From the NCBI GenBank assembly GCA_054601695.1, contig BAAHQB010000155.1:1-64000 (forward strand): a stretch of 64,000 nucleotides of DNA, in the 5' to 3' direction. Positions 1 to 64,000 of this stretch are shown here, in pieces (within the stretch, counting starts at the first letter, position 1; every line of letters starts with the position of its first letter). This DNA is from Amorphochlora amoebiformis (Eukaryota; Cercozoa; Chlorarachniophyceae). The notes beneath the pieces are model-generated. The model ran no database searches. It was not told where the DNA came from and was given only the letters and a program-made list of their open reading frames with translations. A program made the position numbers and the translations under genes.

Positions 1-145
1 AGATGACACGTGTCAACAGTCATGAGATCACACGTGTCAACAGTCATGAGATGACACGTGTCAACACTCGTGAGATGACACGTGTCAACACTCATGAGAT
101 CACACGTGTCAACACTCATGAGATCAACACTCATGAGATCACAGA
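1..145. repeat. 24-bp tandem repeat carrying a GACACGTGTC palindrome
   Basis: Five full 24-bp units start at 1, 25, 49, 73 and 97, followed by truncated ones. Each unit holds the self-complementary core GACACGTGTC or CACACGTGTC around CACGTG. The same core with neighbours (GATGACACGTGTCA) recurs once at 1097-1110, in the spacer between genes W and M. The array lies downstream of exon W3, probably in an intron of W. CACGTG is the classical bHLH/bZIP (E-box/G-box) site, but function here is only inference. Confidence 0.9.
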
Positions 146-196
146 TACTGGCGGACGTATAATGCAGATATCAGCGCTCATAGATTAGACATGTAC

Positions 197-860
<664 letters not shown>

Positions 861-1178
861 CTCGAATAAATTCCCGGGGGGGGGTTGGTAAAGGAAGGAG
901 GTTGGAAGCAGTCTCAACCAGCCGCAAGTAAGGCCATCGATAGAGTGTCCCGGGCGTGCGGGGCGTTGTGCGAAAAATAAAAAAACATTTCCGAGGGTCA
1001 TGGCTATATTTGGGTAAATTCGCTTTATTCTCTCTAGCCTCTAATTAAATTTGTGACATAGTGTTCTGTCACGCTATTGTAGCAACGTTGTCACATGATG
1101 ACACGTGTCAGCCCACACACCTGAAATAAAGGCCCCTGGGACCCCACCTTGTCTTCTTTCAATCTTCCCCCCCCCCCC
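861..1178. promoter_or_regulatory. Head-to-head spacer between genes W and M (likely bidirectional promoter)
   Basis: This unique sequence separates the start codons of W (860, minus) and M (1179, plus). Each ATG is preceded within about 20 nt by a C-run on its own coding strand: G-run 877-886 read on minus for W, C-run 1167-1178 for M. The palindrome GACACGTGTC at 1100-1109 matches the repeat at 1-145. A bidirectional promoter is inferred from layout; no core promoter element is recognised. Confidence 0.45.
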
Positions 1179-15731
<14,553 letters not shown>

Positions 15732-16415
15732 CATGTCTGCTATGCCCACGTCTAGTTCTCACATTGTGAACATTCTAGTAATTTCTAGACATCAGTTTGA
15801 ATTGAATCGACTGAATCACGACGTGTAGTAATCTAGGTAATATCACAGTACATACTTACAGCCTTTCATTGTTACGGTCTAGTTTCGTGTCAAAGCTACG
15901 TATCCGATCAGTTTATCTCATCTCGCATGAATTATGTAAGACTAATATATTGTCTGATTGTACTAAATATTACGTTACCAGAGAGATTTGACTTAGTCTA
16001 GAGAGTGTACCTAGTGTACTGATGTACTATTGTTGCCTAGTCTTGTAGTATCAGTATTAGATCTGGAGATATAACTAGAATAAGGCGACATTATCCAGAA
16101 GCGTCTGGCAGCGGTGACCGGATTTAGTCTAGCTATGATGGATACATTCTCCGGACATTAAGTGATAACCCCCAAAATTTTTTAGGGACCTCATCTAAAT
16201 CTAGAAATTATCTAGGTCTGAAAAATCTAAAACCATATTTGATGCATACATTGATAAATTCGAATTCCACTAGATTCAGGCATCGTATATATACGTACAA
16301 CACATCTGTAACACCCATGGTCAAGATATACTGATTAATTAATTGCGGGACCAACTGGTGTAGCAGCTACTAAGCTATCTAGTTATACCTAGTATGCGTT
16401 TCTAGGTCTAGAAAT
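15732..16415. other. Unique CTAG-rich spacer between the 3' ends of genes M and S
   Basis: Non-repetitive, no plausible exon on either strand. By direct count it holds 17 CTAG tetramers in about 680 bp. It should contain the 3' UTRs and transcription ends of both convergent genes; no polyadenylation signal stands out. Confidence 0.7.
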
Positions 16416-63594
<47,179 letters not shown>

Positions 63595-63597
63595 GTA

Positions 63598-63653
<56 letters not shown>

Positions 63654-63690
63654 GTATATACGTTATATATATATATATATATATGAATAT

Positions 63691-63720
63691 ATATTATTAC
63701 GATCTTTCTCAAAACTAGAA
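63691..63720. repeat. 30-bp exact repeat, copy 2
   Basis: Identical to 60161-60190. Confidence 0.95.
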
Positions 63721-63727
63721 ATATATA

Positions 63728-63807
<80 letters not shown>

Positions 63808-63837
63808 TATACATCTATATATACAACTATTGACCCG

Positions 63838-64000
63838 CCCTTCCTGCCCCTCCCCTAACCCCTAGCCCTAACCCTAACCCTACCCTAATCATAACCCAAA
63901 CTCAACCTATACCTAACCTATCCCTAGATGTAGAAATTACCTTAGCCAAACCTAGACCTAACTAACAAATTACCTTAGCCAAACCTAGCCCTAACTAACC
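63838..64000. repeat. Degenerate CCCTAA block at the right edge
   Basis: CCCTAA variants with a duplicated segment AATTACCTTAGCCAAACCTA (63937 and 63966). Sense orientation relative to gene E. Confidence 0.9.

Overview
The window is nuclear DNA of an intron-dense eukaryote. It carries TTAGGG-type telomeric repeats inside the sequence, spliceosomal GT-AG introns, and exons of about 15-180 nt floating in (TA)n microsatellite. I cannot name the organism. It is neither bacterial nor viral, and almost every long open frame is low-complexity read-through of TA, CT/GA or TTAGGG repeats. The real coding sequence was recovered by reading short non-repetitive islands, checking their flanking AG/GT, and testing that codon phase carries across every junction.

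Layout. (W) 197-860, minus: the first three exons of an unrecognised gene that leaves the left edge. (M) 1179-15731, plus: 17 exons joining in phase into a ~332-residue polytopic membrane protein with a start and a stop codon. W and M are head to head over a ~320-bp spacer. (S) 45177-16416, minus: about 38 small exons, ~715 residues, a senescence/spartin-domain protein. M and S are tail to tail over a unique, CTAG-rich spacer (15732-16415). (E) 46642 to beyond 63594, plus: at least 21 exons of a eukaryotic cytosolic-type glutamyl-tRNA synthetase, head to head with S over 45178-46641; its first and last exons are not seen. The introns of M, S and E fill nearly everything else.

Two architectural features stand out. 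First, introns are largely made of simple repeats: GTATATA...TATATAG, CT tracts mostly in sense orientation, or CCCTAA arrays mostly in sense orientation that directly supply splice sites. Second, many exons are surrounded by tandem partial copies of their own edge. Copies upstream of an exon hold the 3' splice site plus the exon start; copies downstream hold the exon end plus the 5' splice site. Each copy is fused to a fresh run of TA (or CT, or CCCTAA). The same thing happens to a tRNA-derived SINE-like element, so the process acts on any unique-sequence edge next to a repeat tract. These 'exon-edge echo' arrays are the most unusual content of the window and would litter the pre-mRNAs with decoy splice sites.
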